Below are positions 32,363-43,835 of a stretch of 64,000 bases of DNA, one piece after another. The stretch is from contig CM059975.1 in assembly GCA_030490835.1 (NCBI GenBank), positions 49,715,174 to 49,779,173 of the forward strand, given 5' to 3'. The DNA comes from Annona cherimola. Taxonomy: Eukaryota; Streptophyta; Magnoliopsida; Magnoliales; Annonaceae. Position numbers and translations under genes: made by a program. Under the pieces are notes generated by a model that was given only the letters and a program-made list of their open reading frames with translations, did no database searches and was not told where the DNA came from. Position 1 is the stretch's first letter, and every line of letters starts with the position of its first letter.

Positions 32363-35320
32363 TATGAAACCCCAACCTATGTAGGACTCAATTGTATGCA
32401 TTGAATATATACATGTGATTTATATGTGATTTAATTGAATTTTGGATGATTTTGTGATTTTGGTAAATTATTACAATTAGGGCCAAGGATTAGAGATAAT
32501 GATTCAAGTAATCATTATAAGCCGATATGGGACAATGAGATTAAAGTAATTTGATAGTAATTGAAACATATCAATATATCATGAATGATTATCTTAAATT
32601 ATATGGTTTGATTTATGAGAATTTTAATGTTAATTATCAAGTTAAGTGAAAAAATACTAGAAAATTCATAACTTAACGCCTGTAAGGCGGATTCAAGTGA
32701 CATTTGAAAGGAAAGTAGATAATGATGGGCTTAACATTATGGGATTATTGGATTATGAAAAATTATGATAAAATTAGTGTGACAGTTAATTGTTTATAAT
32801 CAAAATTCAACCGTTAACTTCAAGTAGCTATAACTTGAGCTAGAAAAGTCGGATTGAGATGAAATTTGAAACGGTTGAATAAAATTATGAGATTAACATT
32901 TTGGAAGGATTAGATTAATAAAATTATGCTGAAAAAATGTCTGAATAGAAAAAACTGTACACAGTTGACTTTTACACCACAAAAGTATCATGCATTTAAG
33001 GCAAATAGTGCATGGATTAAATGCATTTTTAATGGCTCAAATATGTGTCAAATGCAGGTGAAATTCAAGGTATTTTATACATTAATATGTGTGGAAATTC
33101 GTTGGATACATTTCTGGAATTAATGAGCTAAGGAAAGATCTCAAACTAGCATAGTAAGTGTGGCATGCATACAACGTCCAAACCAGCCCCAATTTGGATT
33201 TTTGCATTTTTTATATATGATATTTATATACCTAAGTAGCTAGCATGAAAGGGTACATAAATGAGCATTAATTCATGTGGAAAAATTCATGGAAAATCAT
33301 TGATAACAGCAGCACATTGATGGATCAAATAGTGGACAGCAAGGGTGTCACACATATGGACGTCCAAGTGGCCTGCAGTTGGATTTTTTTCTTGAATAAA
33401 TTAGTAGCTGAGATAGATAATAATTAGATACATAAATTAGCATTAATATAAAGCTAACAAAGTGTGGAAATAAAAATGAAAAAGGAGGCAGCAATGGACG
33501 TGCTCACAATGGACAGTTAGGTGAGTGATCTTGAGCAGATTTTTGTATATTGAAATATGATTAAAAATATCAATACTTGGCCACCATTTGGACATCACAT
33601 AAGTGGGATAAATGAACATTTAAATGATATCAAATCATGCTCAAAGTGGGGTCCACAAGCTAGAAAATCCAGCCCTTATATATATATGTGGACAACCATG
33701 AGAAGAGAGAGTCAGAAAAAAAATTTCTAAGGAGCAAACACCCCCAAAACTCAGCAGCTATACAGGTCCATAAAAACCCTAGCAAGGAGGGGAGAAAAGG
33801 GAGAAGAAATAAGGAGAAAAAAAGGAAGAAAGAAGGGAAAACCAAGCTTAATTAGTTTGGATCAAAGTTGACAACAATCAAGTAGGTATACATGATGTGT
33901 TAGACTCTTTGATTTTAAGTTTTCTACTTCAAGTTTATGGATGTGAATATGATTGAAAAAGAATCCTTAAATTTTGATTTAGCATGCCATTTGATTGAAT
34001 ATTGAATGAGTATTAGGGGTTACATATGAATTTCAATGATTTATGAAGTTGAAATGGAGATTATGATGGAATATGGGTTGAAAACCTAACTTGAAAAATC
34101 CTAAATGCAAATATTAAATTGTTGTTTTGGATTAGTATCAGCTATGAATCATTCTTTAGTGAAATATATATGTTGATTTAAGCCTAATATATGAATTTTA
34201 GAAAGAATGGAATTCAAGGTTACGTATATGACCCAATTTCCATGTTTTTGTGACATGTATGTTGTATAAGTATGCCTAAGTGAATTATGGATGATTTAGA
34301 GAGTAAATTACTCTAAATTTAGGGTACTTTGAATGTCCAAAATGAATGAATTAACTTTACCTTAAATCTGAAATTTTAGGGCATGCATAGGAACATTCAA
34401 AATGGGATGAAACGGGTACACAACATGTACATGGAAGTTGCTGTTTTTAAAGGGATTAAATTATGGATATTTAATATGTGTTAATACCGTAGATTTGGGT
34501 TAGGAAAAGCTAGATTAATTGCTGAAAATTCGAAATTATAAAACTGTTTTGGGTTAAGTACCGAAAGATACGTTGATAGCGTGAAAAACGGGTTCCAAAG
34601 TTACTGTTTTGAAAACATATGATTAGTGGATTAAAATTTCATAAAAATACCCTAAATAAAGTGTTGAGTAAGGATCTTAATCATGCTGAATTACGGACTA
34701 AGTTGCTGATTTGGAAAATTTTATGAAATGCATCATATATGTGTTGTGAAATGGGTATATGTGAAAGGATGGACATGCATAAGTGGTAAATGACTTATGT
34801 AAATTGAATATGTTCAAAAATGCATGAAAAGTATGATAAATTTTGTGAATATACTACTGTATAGTTACATAAGGTTAATCTCATATTTTGGAGTTAATTA
34901 ATGAGGCTTAAGGCAACAACGTGTGCTTAAAATGAGCACCGATATATAAAATTTTAGAAAAATAAGTGAGAACTGGTATATGAAAGGTAATGAGCCTTTA
35001 AATGATGATTATTGAATGATTATGAAGTGATTAAATGATTACCCTACTTATGGGATTAAATATGATGTGTGATGGCCGATGTAATGCACAAGTATATGCA
35101 ATATATGCATAACAACTTGAAAAGTCAAATGGATTATGTATATTAATGAAAATGGGTTGGAAAACTAAGTTGAATGTAAGCAAAAGGAAAAGTATAAATG
35201 TTATATCATTCTTATGTAGGCAAGGGCAAAGAAAAGATAGACTTGGAAAGCTAACGTGAGACAAGTAAGCAAGCAAATTTTTAAATGATTTTGTTTTCAA
35301 AATTGTTTAAAATAAATGCA
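32363..35320 (+). repeat. Element A 3' LTR, truncated
   Basis: Starts TATGAAACCCCAACC (one base from the usual TGTGAAAC) right after the PPT. It contains the motif pair ending GAAATTTGAAA (about 32663 and 32827), TGGACGTCCA (33357-33366) and a promoter module near 33646-33686. Homology to the other long LTRs stops at about 35320, and its last kilobase (the equivalent of 1-977) is missing. Confidence 0.85.
33646..33686 (+). promoter_or_regulatory. LTR core-promoter module (element A)
   Basis: GTGGGGTCCAC, then AATCCAGCCC, then TATATATATA at 33677-33686, followed by an AG-rich tract with GAGAGAG. The same order occurs in LTRs H, I, J and K. Transcription start was not determined. Confidence 0.6.
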
Positions 35321-35637
35321 ACTTTTGCTCTGGTAAAGGCCTGTAGAATTACGCCTGGGCACCACTGGGCGGCGGCAGGGCGTCAACCCCGTGCTCCTTC
35401 ACTTGGCTCTGTTCTGCATTCGACTCGCTCGCGTGCTTGTAATTCTCCATCCTTCCTGTAAAAATTACATTAACTAAATAAATGGACTAAAAATGCATAA
35501 AACCTACATAATGCTCCTAAAATGCAAAGCGAATGAAAATTTAGCTAAATGGATGCAAATTAAACCTAATCTCTTGGACCAACACGCAAAAATAGTCTGA
35601 AATAGGCCATGATAACTCGTATTTTTACGAGTTATCA
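35321..35637 (-). mobile_element. Fragment of an unrelated element ending in a perfect palindrome
   Basis: About 317 bp, GC-richer than its surroundings, matches no other part of the window. On the minus strand it begins at 35637 with arms TGATAACTCGTA and TACGAGTTATCA around four bases. It contains CCGCCGCCCAG and GTGCCCAGGCG. The TG...CA ends and GC-rich interior suggest an end of an Athila/Tat-type LTR, at low confidence. Neither a partner end nor a target duplication is visible. Confidence 0.4.
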
Positions 35638-36747
35638 GTGACTAAAGGGGCATAATGAGGATTAAAATATTATAATGCGGCATGAATGTTTAGTTTAATT
35701 TCCATGAGTTAATTAATGGAGATTAAAGTGGAAATTATGGAATTATGTTGAAAAATCATAAAAAATTCATAACTCAACGCCTGTAAGGCGGATTCAAGTG
35801 AAATTCGAAAGAAAAATTGATGATGATGGCTTGATATTATGAAATTATTGGATTATGAAAATCCTTGATGAAATTGGTGTGATGATTAATTAAACATATC
35901 TCAATTCCAACCATTAACTTCAAACGGCTATAACTTGAGATAGGAAGATCGGATTGAGATGAAATTTGAAACGGTTGAATGAAATCATGAGATGCACATT
36001 TGGAAGACTTAGATTAAGCTTAAAATTTTGGGAAAATGCCTGCATTATAAAAGGTGTATACCGTTGACTTTTACACCTCAAAAGTACCATGCATTTAAGG
36101 CGACAGGTGCATGAATTGAATGTAATTTTTAATGGTCCAAATAGGTGTCAAATGCAGGTAAAATGCAAGTTATTTTATGCTTAAAAATGTGAAAAAATTC
36201 ATGGTTTATGCTGCTGGAATTAATGAGCTAGACATGAGCTCAAAGGGAGCTAGGCAAGGTGGCAATGCATGGACGTTCCAAGCAGTTGCAGTTTGGATTT
36301 TTGTAAATTTTTATTTTATAAATAATGCACATAAATAGCTGACATGTTGGGATGTATAAATAAGCATTTAATTATGTAAAAAATCCATGAAAAATCGTGA
36401 ATTACATCTGCCATGAAAGGTGGAAAAAATGGACAGCTTGTTTACACATGTGGATGTCCCATGTTGATGCTGCTGTAATGATTTTTATTAATTTTTTTTA
36501 AACACCAAATTACTACATGAATTAAAGTTTAATGAGGTGTATAATTTACCCTTAAATTAGGGTTGATAAAAAAATGAAAACGGGCAGCAAGTGACGTGCA
36601 AGGGCTGGAGAGATAGGTGGACGGTCTTGATGCATGCATATTTTTGCAATTAAGAATATATGAAAAAATAATTTATATGGTTGTGAGTTCACCAGCACAT
36701 AAGGGGGATAGACATGCATTGAATGATGTGGAAAATGCAGCAAAAAG

Positions 36748-36800
36748 GTGGGGCCCACAGCTGGAAATTCCAGCCCTACCAAGGAGTGCACGTCCATGGG
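36748..36800 (+). promoter_or_regulatory. LTR core-promoter module (LTR J)
   Basis: GTGGGGCCCAC (36748-36758), the inverted repeat CTGGAAATTCCAG, a degraded TATA position and GTGCACGTCCA, followed by GAGAGAAGG. The GTGGGNCCCAC core resembles the plant TCP-factor consensus. Confidence 0.55.
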
Positions 36801-39800
36801 AGAGAAGGAGCTTCGAATTTTCCAAGTGCTGAAATCCTTCTTCCCCAAGGCAGCCCTCACGTAAGTATATGATTATCTTAATTTTATGTTTCAAATTTGG
36901 AAATTATATGATGTTATAAACAAAAATATGGATGAAGTAGTAAACGAAGGATTTTCATCATGAAAATTTGTTTACAAGTTCATTATATTATAATTAAGGG
37001 AAGATAAAAATTTAAAATTGAAATATTAAGCAGGTTTCAAATTAAAAATCTGAGAAAATTAACCTAAATAGGGTAAAACGGGTGACAGGATCAGCTGTAG
37101 AAAATAATTTTTAATAATTTTTATAAAATTAATTGTAAGCTGAAAAGTTTATAGGATATATAAGACATATTTATGATAATAATAAAAAATTACAAATTAG
37201 TTTTTTATGAGTATAAATATACCAAATAATTTACGTTATTAAGGCTGACTGAAAATGGATGCTGCTATCTTGCAAGGTAAAAATACTAAAATAAATATAA
37301 ATTATTAATTTTTTATGCTATAAATATTTATTTTGGTTAATTAATGTAGTTATTAATATATGGTAGAAATTTAAGATTAAAAATACTTGATTTGATATTA
37401 ATTAAAGATTTTGAGATTTCAGTACGCCTGATTTCAGCATATGTGGATAGTTTGAGAAACAAATCAAAAAGAAATATGAAAGCTATGTAGAAATGATCCA
37501 AATTTATATATATGTTAATAAAATAAATTTGGGTTAGGAAAAGTTGGATTAATTGCTGAAAATTCAGAATTATATAACTGCCTAAGGTTATGTGTCAAAA
37601 GACACGCTAAATGGGTGAAAAATGGGTTCCAAAGTTGCTGTTTTGGAAACCTATGATTAATGGATTTAAATCCCATAAAAATAAAATAAATAAAGTGATA
37701 ATTAAGGGATGATATCATGCTGAAATATGTATTATATTGCTGACTTAGAAAATTTATGAAATCCATTATGTATACATTGCCAAATGAGCATATGAGAAGG
37801 AATAGATATGCAAGGGTGATGAATGACTTGTGAAATTTGATTTTGTGAAAAAATACATGAAAATATGATATATTTTGTGAATATATTTCTGTTTAGGAAA
37901 ATTTTCCATAACACATATTATATGTGTCTTCAAGAGAGTTTAAGTGCAGGATATGAATGATGGAAAGGGGTAATGAGTTAATGTGATTTGCTAAAATGAA
38001 AAATGGTTGGAAATATGTTGAAACGTATAAAAAAGGTTCTGTTTTGATAATGTTTGTTAATCTCAAAATTTGGGATTGATATATGAGGCTTAAACTCTTA
38101 AACATGTGCTTAAAGTAAGCACTAATGAAAGAAATGTGAAAAATAGATAAGCAAATGATAAATGAAGGATAATGAAACTTCATTGAGATAAATGAAAGAT
38201 CATGATATGCTTGAAAACTATCCTAAGTAAGGATACTAAGAATGAAAAGAATAGATAATATGATGCACAAGTTGCGTTGTTATGTATAAACCTCTGACTT
38301 GTAAAACAAGTGGGTCATATAGTTAATGAAAATATATGGGTTGGAAAACTAAATTATGTGCAAGCATATGAGATTATATGTATAAATGCAATGTCATTTT
38401 TATGTGTATAGGCAAGAAAAAGAATGGAAGGAAAAGGGATTATGGAGATCTCAGGTAAGCAAGCAAACTTTCTAAAATGCCATTTTCTTTCTATGTGATT
38501 GTTATGATTGAATTCTCTATGTTTATGTTTTAATGAATGGGCAAGCACAAGTGTTGAATATGACGGCTTTAATGCAAAGCCATGAGTTTTGGAAAAATGA
38601 TGACTTTAATGAAAAGTCTTAAGGTTTGCTTCATGGGAAGAAAGCGACACCTCTTAAGATAAATAATTTATCCTAAGTGTTGCCAAGGATGGGAATGCTT
38701 CAAGTTAATGGAATTGAGAATTTTGCTTATGAGTAAGAAAGTTCTCCATGCTAATGTTTTCTAAGGATTTCATGTTAGATACCGATGGTTTTAAGAATTT
38801 TCTTTTAAGCAAGCAAGTTCTATATGATATTCTTTTAACAGCACTTTATAAAAAAAAAGGAAATTTTACCTTTTTTCACAAAATATTATTTGTAAATAAG
38901 TTTTGAGTTATTTCTACAGTAACTTGTAATAAACAATGATGATTTATGAAAAAGATTTATTTTGTTAGGTCTTGATAATTAAATAATAAATGATGATTTG
39001 GACATAGTTCATATGTTTTGAAATGATATTTGAAAAGTTTTGATTTCCTTTAGATAAGGAAATTTATGTTGAAAATATCTTGAAAAATATTTATACGGAT
39101 GTGTTGAAAAGGATTTAAGGATGACCAACCTCCTATGTTGATTTTCTTAAAATGGTTTGGTTTCGGATTGCTAAAGTAGCATACAAAATATCATGCAAGG
39201 CTCCTTTATATAAAAATGACAAAATTGATATGTGGACAAGAAATTGATTTTAAGGTGGTTGAGAAGAGGTTAGCACAATTGCATAACTTTTGTGAGCAAA
39301 AGGCCTCGAAATGGAAACCAAGAAAATGCTAGGAAAAATATATGATTTATTCTTGAAAATCTAAAAGTTTTGAAAATTTTCTATTAAAAGGGTTTTAAAG
39401 TGTGTTATTTCTCAAACATTTCAAATATTTATCAAAATATTTTACTCAAAAGGTTTCTAACAGAATTTAAGGAAGGTCATCCTAAAACTAGATTTCAAAT
39501 AACAACTTGTTAAAGTGGGCGCGCTCGCTTACAAGTTGACACGGACTGCGGTTTCTGATGTGTTTTTGAAAATTATTCTTAAATATAGACTTTGGTCTAA
39601 GATTTTTGTGCATATGGATGCAGGCTGCGGTCTATGGTTCTTCAAACCAAACGGACTGCGGTCCGTCATAATAACGTACGGTGCACCAGTACAAGTAATA
39701 GGCAAGTTGTAGAGCACGGTTGGGATGACCGGGGCCCACTCTACATAAGGCGAAGTCGTTAAGGGATGACAGGAGTGCCAGCGGCGCCCTCCCTGAGATG

Positions 39801-40180
39801 GGAGCAGGATAAATAAACAGCCGGTGGGCTAGCTTGTTGTTAAGGATTCTCTTCTAAAAGGTAGCATGATCACTTGCTAAGTGTCACTACTGGATGGGGA
39901 GAAATGCATTTGCATACGTTTTGCTTTTCAAAAGCCCAAAGATTGGGATATAAAAGCATTTATACAAAAAGTTATCCTAAAAGGGATTTTTATGAGCTAA
40001 CATGCATAAGTTACCCTAAAAGAGAGGGTGTTTTACACAAAAGTTAAATAATGGGAATAAAAGAAAATGTTTTTATGCAAATGCAGTTATGAAAATAGTT
40101 TATGTACTTTATTTGCCTTGTTTGCTATAAACAAGCCCCAAGATGGGGATTATGAAAAAGATTTATGTGAAACTTGGATT

Positions 40181-40679
40181 GGACATAAGAATGTCCTTTT
40201 CTAAAGAGCCTAAATGATAAGGGTTTATGCACATGAGAATGTTCAATGTTAATGTGTTGGAAATAAAAAGTGTTTTAGGACATATGAATGTCCATTGCCA
40301 AAGGAAGCTATATGAAAAATGTTTTGAGACGTAAAATGTCTCTTGGCTAAAGGATTTTATGATGGCTCATGTTAATGATGTTTTAGGAAATGAGGATGTC
40401 GTCCTTTGCCTAAGGATTTATAAGAAAAATATTTTGGACGTAAAACGTCCACTGGCAACCGATGATTTCATGTAATGGCTATGAACATTAAAAATGTTCA
40501 TATAAGATTAAAGGGAACTCAATAGAGAAGGTAAAACGTATATGTTTTGCCTTAACAAGCCCAGGCGCGGCTTGTAAATGATTTTAAAAATGAATGTCTT
40601 ATGAAAACATTTAAGGACATGGAATTGTCCTCATAAATAAAGGATTTCACGAAGATATTTTAGGACATATACATGTCCT
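40181..40679 (+). other. Array of short covarying palindromes in LTR J
   Basis: Eight small hairpins sit about 40-130 bp apart. Stems include GGACAT/ATGTCC (40181, 40278), GAGACGT/ATGTCTC (40326), TGGACGT/ACGTCCA (40435), TATGAACATT/AATGTTCATA (40480), AGGACA/TGTCCT (40614) and AGGACAT/ATGTCCT (40662), with loops of 3-6 bases. Stem bases change together between copies. LTR C has four similar ones at 8176-8396. Confidence 0.7.
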
Positions 40680-41278
40680 CAGGAAAAAGGTATTCTCGAT
40701 ATTTATGAAAAAGGTTTTCAAGGAAGCCTTGCCCTAAAGATAAAATGCTTGCTTATTGAGTTGTCACTCACGTTTTGTTTTCCCAACCCCTAGACAAGTA
40801 CCGAGGAAACTCAGGAGGTTGGAAACCTAAGACGTGGAGGAAGGTACGTGATGATAGCCTTGAAGGCAATGAGGAATGAAAAAGCATGAATATGCTAAGG
40901 TAAGCTAATTGTGTATATGAACTTAGTTAGAATTCTAAGTTCCATGTTTATGTGTATATGAACTTAGTTAGAATTCTAAGTTTCATGTGAGTCAATGACT
41001 AAATGTATGTAAGTATGATGTGTACAATGATTGAGTGAATAATGACAGGCATGAAAGGATGCTATGAATGAAATGATGAATTCTATTACAAGTGAAATAT
41101 CACAAAGTGTGATGATTGCTATATAAAGTTATGAATGATGACAGATGAAAACGAAAAAAAAAATTAGACGAGATCCAATTAAGAACCCGCCGCGTGATCA
41201 GGGCAACAATCTTGATTCACATTTACCAATTGATAGATCTTGAGGTAAGGAAGTGACGTCTCGGTTTGGGGCGCCACA

Positions 41279-42924
41279 CATATGTAATCCAAAAAAATAT
41301 GAATTACATCCAAATCATCATGCTTTAATCATACAGCAACTTGGTTTAGGGTTTTGAGAAATTCCAAGTTAGGTTTCTTCTCAAAATTCAACCCTAACAT
41401 CCATCTTAACCTCTTTAAACCCTTAAATTCATCCATACCATTCAATCTTCATTCAATAACTAAATCATGGGCATCATGAATCATCCTTTAAGGGTTCATT
41501 GTGAATCAAATTCATGATCCATAACTTGAGAGAAGAAACTTAAGATTAAAACATCCAAAACTTGATCCATACTTACTTGATTCTAGGAAACTTTGAATCC
41601 AAGCTTCCCTAAATTAGTTTCTCCTCTTTCCTTCCTTCTTTTCCTCTCTTTTTCTTCTTCTTGTTCTTCCTTTTCCTCTCCCTTGGTTGTGCTCAAGGCT
41701 GTTTTCCCTGTTTGGGGTTTCCCCCCTTGAACTCTCTCTTTCTCCAAATGGACGTGCACTTGGCTATCCCCCTTTTTATAATTTTTTTCCACCTTGTGGG
41801 GCCAACTTTTGCCACATCTTATGAGGGTAATTTATTTCCCTCTTATCACTTGATGACTTGGCTAATTTATATCCAAGTAAAATACCTATTTTCCATTTAA
41901 CAAAAATCATCAAAATCCACTCATTTTTGGAGTGCATTGTTGTCCACTATTTGCGACATCCATGAAGCTTCATATTTAATGATTTTTTCCATGAAATTTC
42001 ACATATTTAAATGCCCATTTACTTCACCTAGGTGTTAGGCAATTTAGATATGCATTTTAGGATTTTGTAAAAATCCAAATTTCATGCCATTCTTGCGCTT
42101 GGACGTCCCTTGGTGTGACAAATTATCTACACCTCCTTTTGAGCTACACTTAGGCCATTAAACCAATGCATTTAAACCTTAAATTTTTCATGTATTTTAC
42201 CCTTAAATAAATCCATAAAATCCAGCTCCGTTTGACACCTCTCATAGCATTTAAACTAAGTCATTTAATCCACTTGCTTTAACATAAATGCTATGGTAGT
42301 CTAGGGTGCACAAAGTCAATGCTAGGTAAAATTTTCCATTCAAGTTATTTTCCATGGTAATTAGCTTAATCCAATCCATCCATACCATATATTTCATAAT
42401 TTTATTCAATCTTTTCAAATTTCATCTCAAACCGACGTTTCTACGTCAAGTTATGAACCTTTGAAAATAACCTTAGAGTGTAAGATTAAAATCAAATAAT
42501 TATCACCTTAATCTCATCACTTTTGCCTTAATCCAATTCACTCATAAATTTGAGCCCATATTCCTGAGCTTACCTTTCAAATTTCATCTCATTTCGCCAT
42601 ATAGGCGTCGAGTTATGAATTTTCTACGATTTTCCAACATAATTCTATAATTTCTATTTTAATCTTCATTAATTAAATCATGAAAATTAAAATAAATATT
42701 CATGCCACATTAGCATGTTCTAATCCTCATTAAGCCCCTTTAGTCACCTTGACTCATATTGGGCTTTGGCGATTAATCTTAATCACCATTCTTAATTGCA
42801 AATCCTAATTGCAAAAATTCAGAAATTCATGAAAATCAACCAAAATTCAATCATTTCACACATAACTCATTCATTACACCTTAAATGTAATTATATGAGT
42901 CCTACTTGGGTCTAGGTATCACAT
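41279..42924 (-). repeat. Gypsy LTR fragment L (first 1.6 kb)
   Basis: On the minus strand it starts TGTGATACCTAGACCC at 42924 and ends abruptly where LTR J begins. It includes the degraded promoter module (GTGGGGCCAAC at 41796 on the plus strand) and TGGACGTCCC at 42100. The Ser/Lys-rich ORF around 41583-41900 is low-complexity leader sequence and not a gene. Confidence 0.85.
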
Positions 42925-43470
42925 CTTCCTTGTGGCCTTGATTCGTGATGATTGTTCTTCTTAATTTTGTTGTCCAATCTTCAATAAGTTGTTTCTGAAT
43001 CATCAAGGGGTAGCCACATGCTTGAGTCGCACTCTTGGGTCGATTTGGACTTCGACTTTACCCAAGTCACATGCTCGGGTCGACTTGAGATGCGACTTCA
43101 CTTGAGTCGCAAGCTGGAGTCGACTTGGAAAGTGACTTGACTCTGAGATCTCGAAGTCTTCAGCAAGACCATATGCAAGTTGCATCTGGAGTCGACTTGG
43201 GTTTGCGACTTTACCTAAGTCGTAAGCGGAGTCGACTTTGACTGCGACTTCACTGGTCTTTAAGTCCCAATTTCAGCTCTGACGAATTTAATACACTTGA
43301 AGTCGATTCTGAAGTCGACTTGGGGTATCGACTTGACCTACTATCTTTTGAATCTTGATTTTTTAAACCTTTGAAACACTTAGCAACCTCATTAGTATTT
43401 AATTATTTCTCAAATTGAGTTGTTAATCATCAAAACATGAATTGTACTTAATTTGCCTTGAATTCCAACA
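42925..43470 (-). mobile_element. Truncated SIRE-like Copia LTR
   Basis: On the minus strand it starts TGTTGGAATTC at 43470 and carries the AAGTCG/CGACTT array. It is cut at 42925 by the Gypsy LTR L, which inserted into it. The plus-strand 5 bp next to L are tcttc, but the partner copy is not in the window. Confidence 0.85.
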
Positions 43471-43835
43471 TATTTTACTAGGGGTAACAAATATATGCCG
43501 GTAGACTATATACATACTATCCAACCCTAAGTCTTAAGTGGAAACATAAATTACACTATAAATTATTGAGACAATATATTTACTTTGAAGCATAGGATCG
43601 AAAACAAGCACATATCCGAAGACTCAAAATGGGGAACAAAGATGTAATAGATATGACATTCAAACACAACCGGGCACAAACATTATATTACACAAACAAT
43701 TGTCTTAATCATTTCAATTGAACAGTTAACATGGAAGTGAACTATGAAATTCAATTACTAAACCAATCACATCATTCATATGTCACTTAAAATTTTTGAA
43801 AAATTAACACATTAAAGCTCAGTTAATGCATAATC
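43471..43835. other. Unassigned sequence between retroelements
   Basis: About 365 bp of AT-rich sequence match none of the repeats in this window. It may be old host DNA or an unrecognised repeat. No ORF, RNA gene or inverted repeat was found. Confidence 0.5.

Larger units (their letters stand above)
1..35320 (+). mobile_element. Element A: Tekay/Del-like Ty3/Gypsy chromovirus, nested and decayed
   Basis: This is the host element of the left half. Its parts in order are 5' LTR end, Met-tRNA PBS, accessory ORF, gag with three zinc knuckles, protease, RT, RNase H, integrase, chromodomain remnant, PPT and truncated 3' LTR. The gag-protease-RT-RH-INT order and chromodomain place it in the chromoviruses. 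Assignment to Tekay/Del rests on recognition of the gag and pol motifs, not on a tree. Four insertions with matching target duplications interrupt it: two SIRE solo LTRs, a MITE and element B. Frameshifts and stops in gag and pol mean it is dead. The 5' LTR is cut by the window edge and the 3' LTR ends early, so its own target duplication cannot be checked. Confidence 0.85.
35638..41278 (+). repeat. Long Gypsy LTR J (5.6 kb), 5' end missing
   Basis: Homology begins about 170-190 bp into the LTR (GTGACTAAAGGGGC) and runs to GGGGCGCCACA at 41278. It carries a promoter module (36748), GC block with CTCCC/GGGAG hairpin (39781-39804), the palindrome array (40181-40679) and a tandem repeat of 'tgtgtatatgaacttag' at about 40911 and 40952. 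It abuts LTR fragment L and probably inserted into it, but the other edge has been lost. Confidence 0.85.

Noticed and set aside
36617..36832. ORF over the promoter module of LTR J
   Set aside because: It spans GTGGGNCCCAC and the TATA region that other LTRs share without an open frame.
41583..41900. Lys/Glu-rich minus ORF and Phe-rich plus ORF
   Set aside because: Low-complexity purine/pyrimidine leader of LTR L, with no domain.
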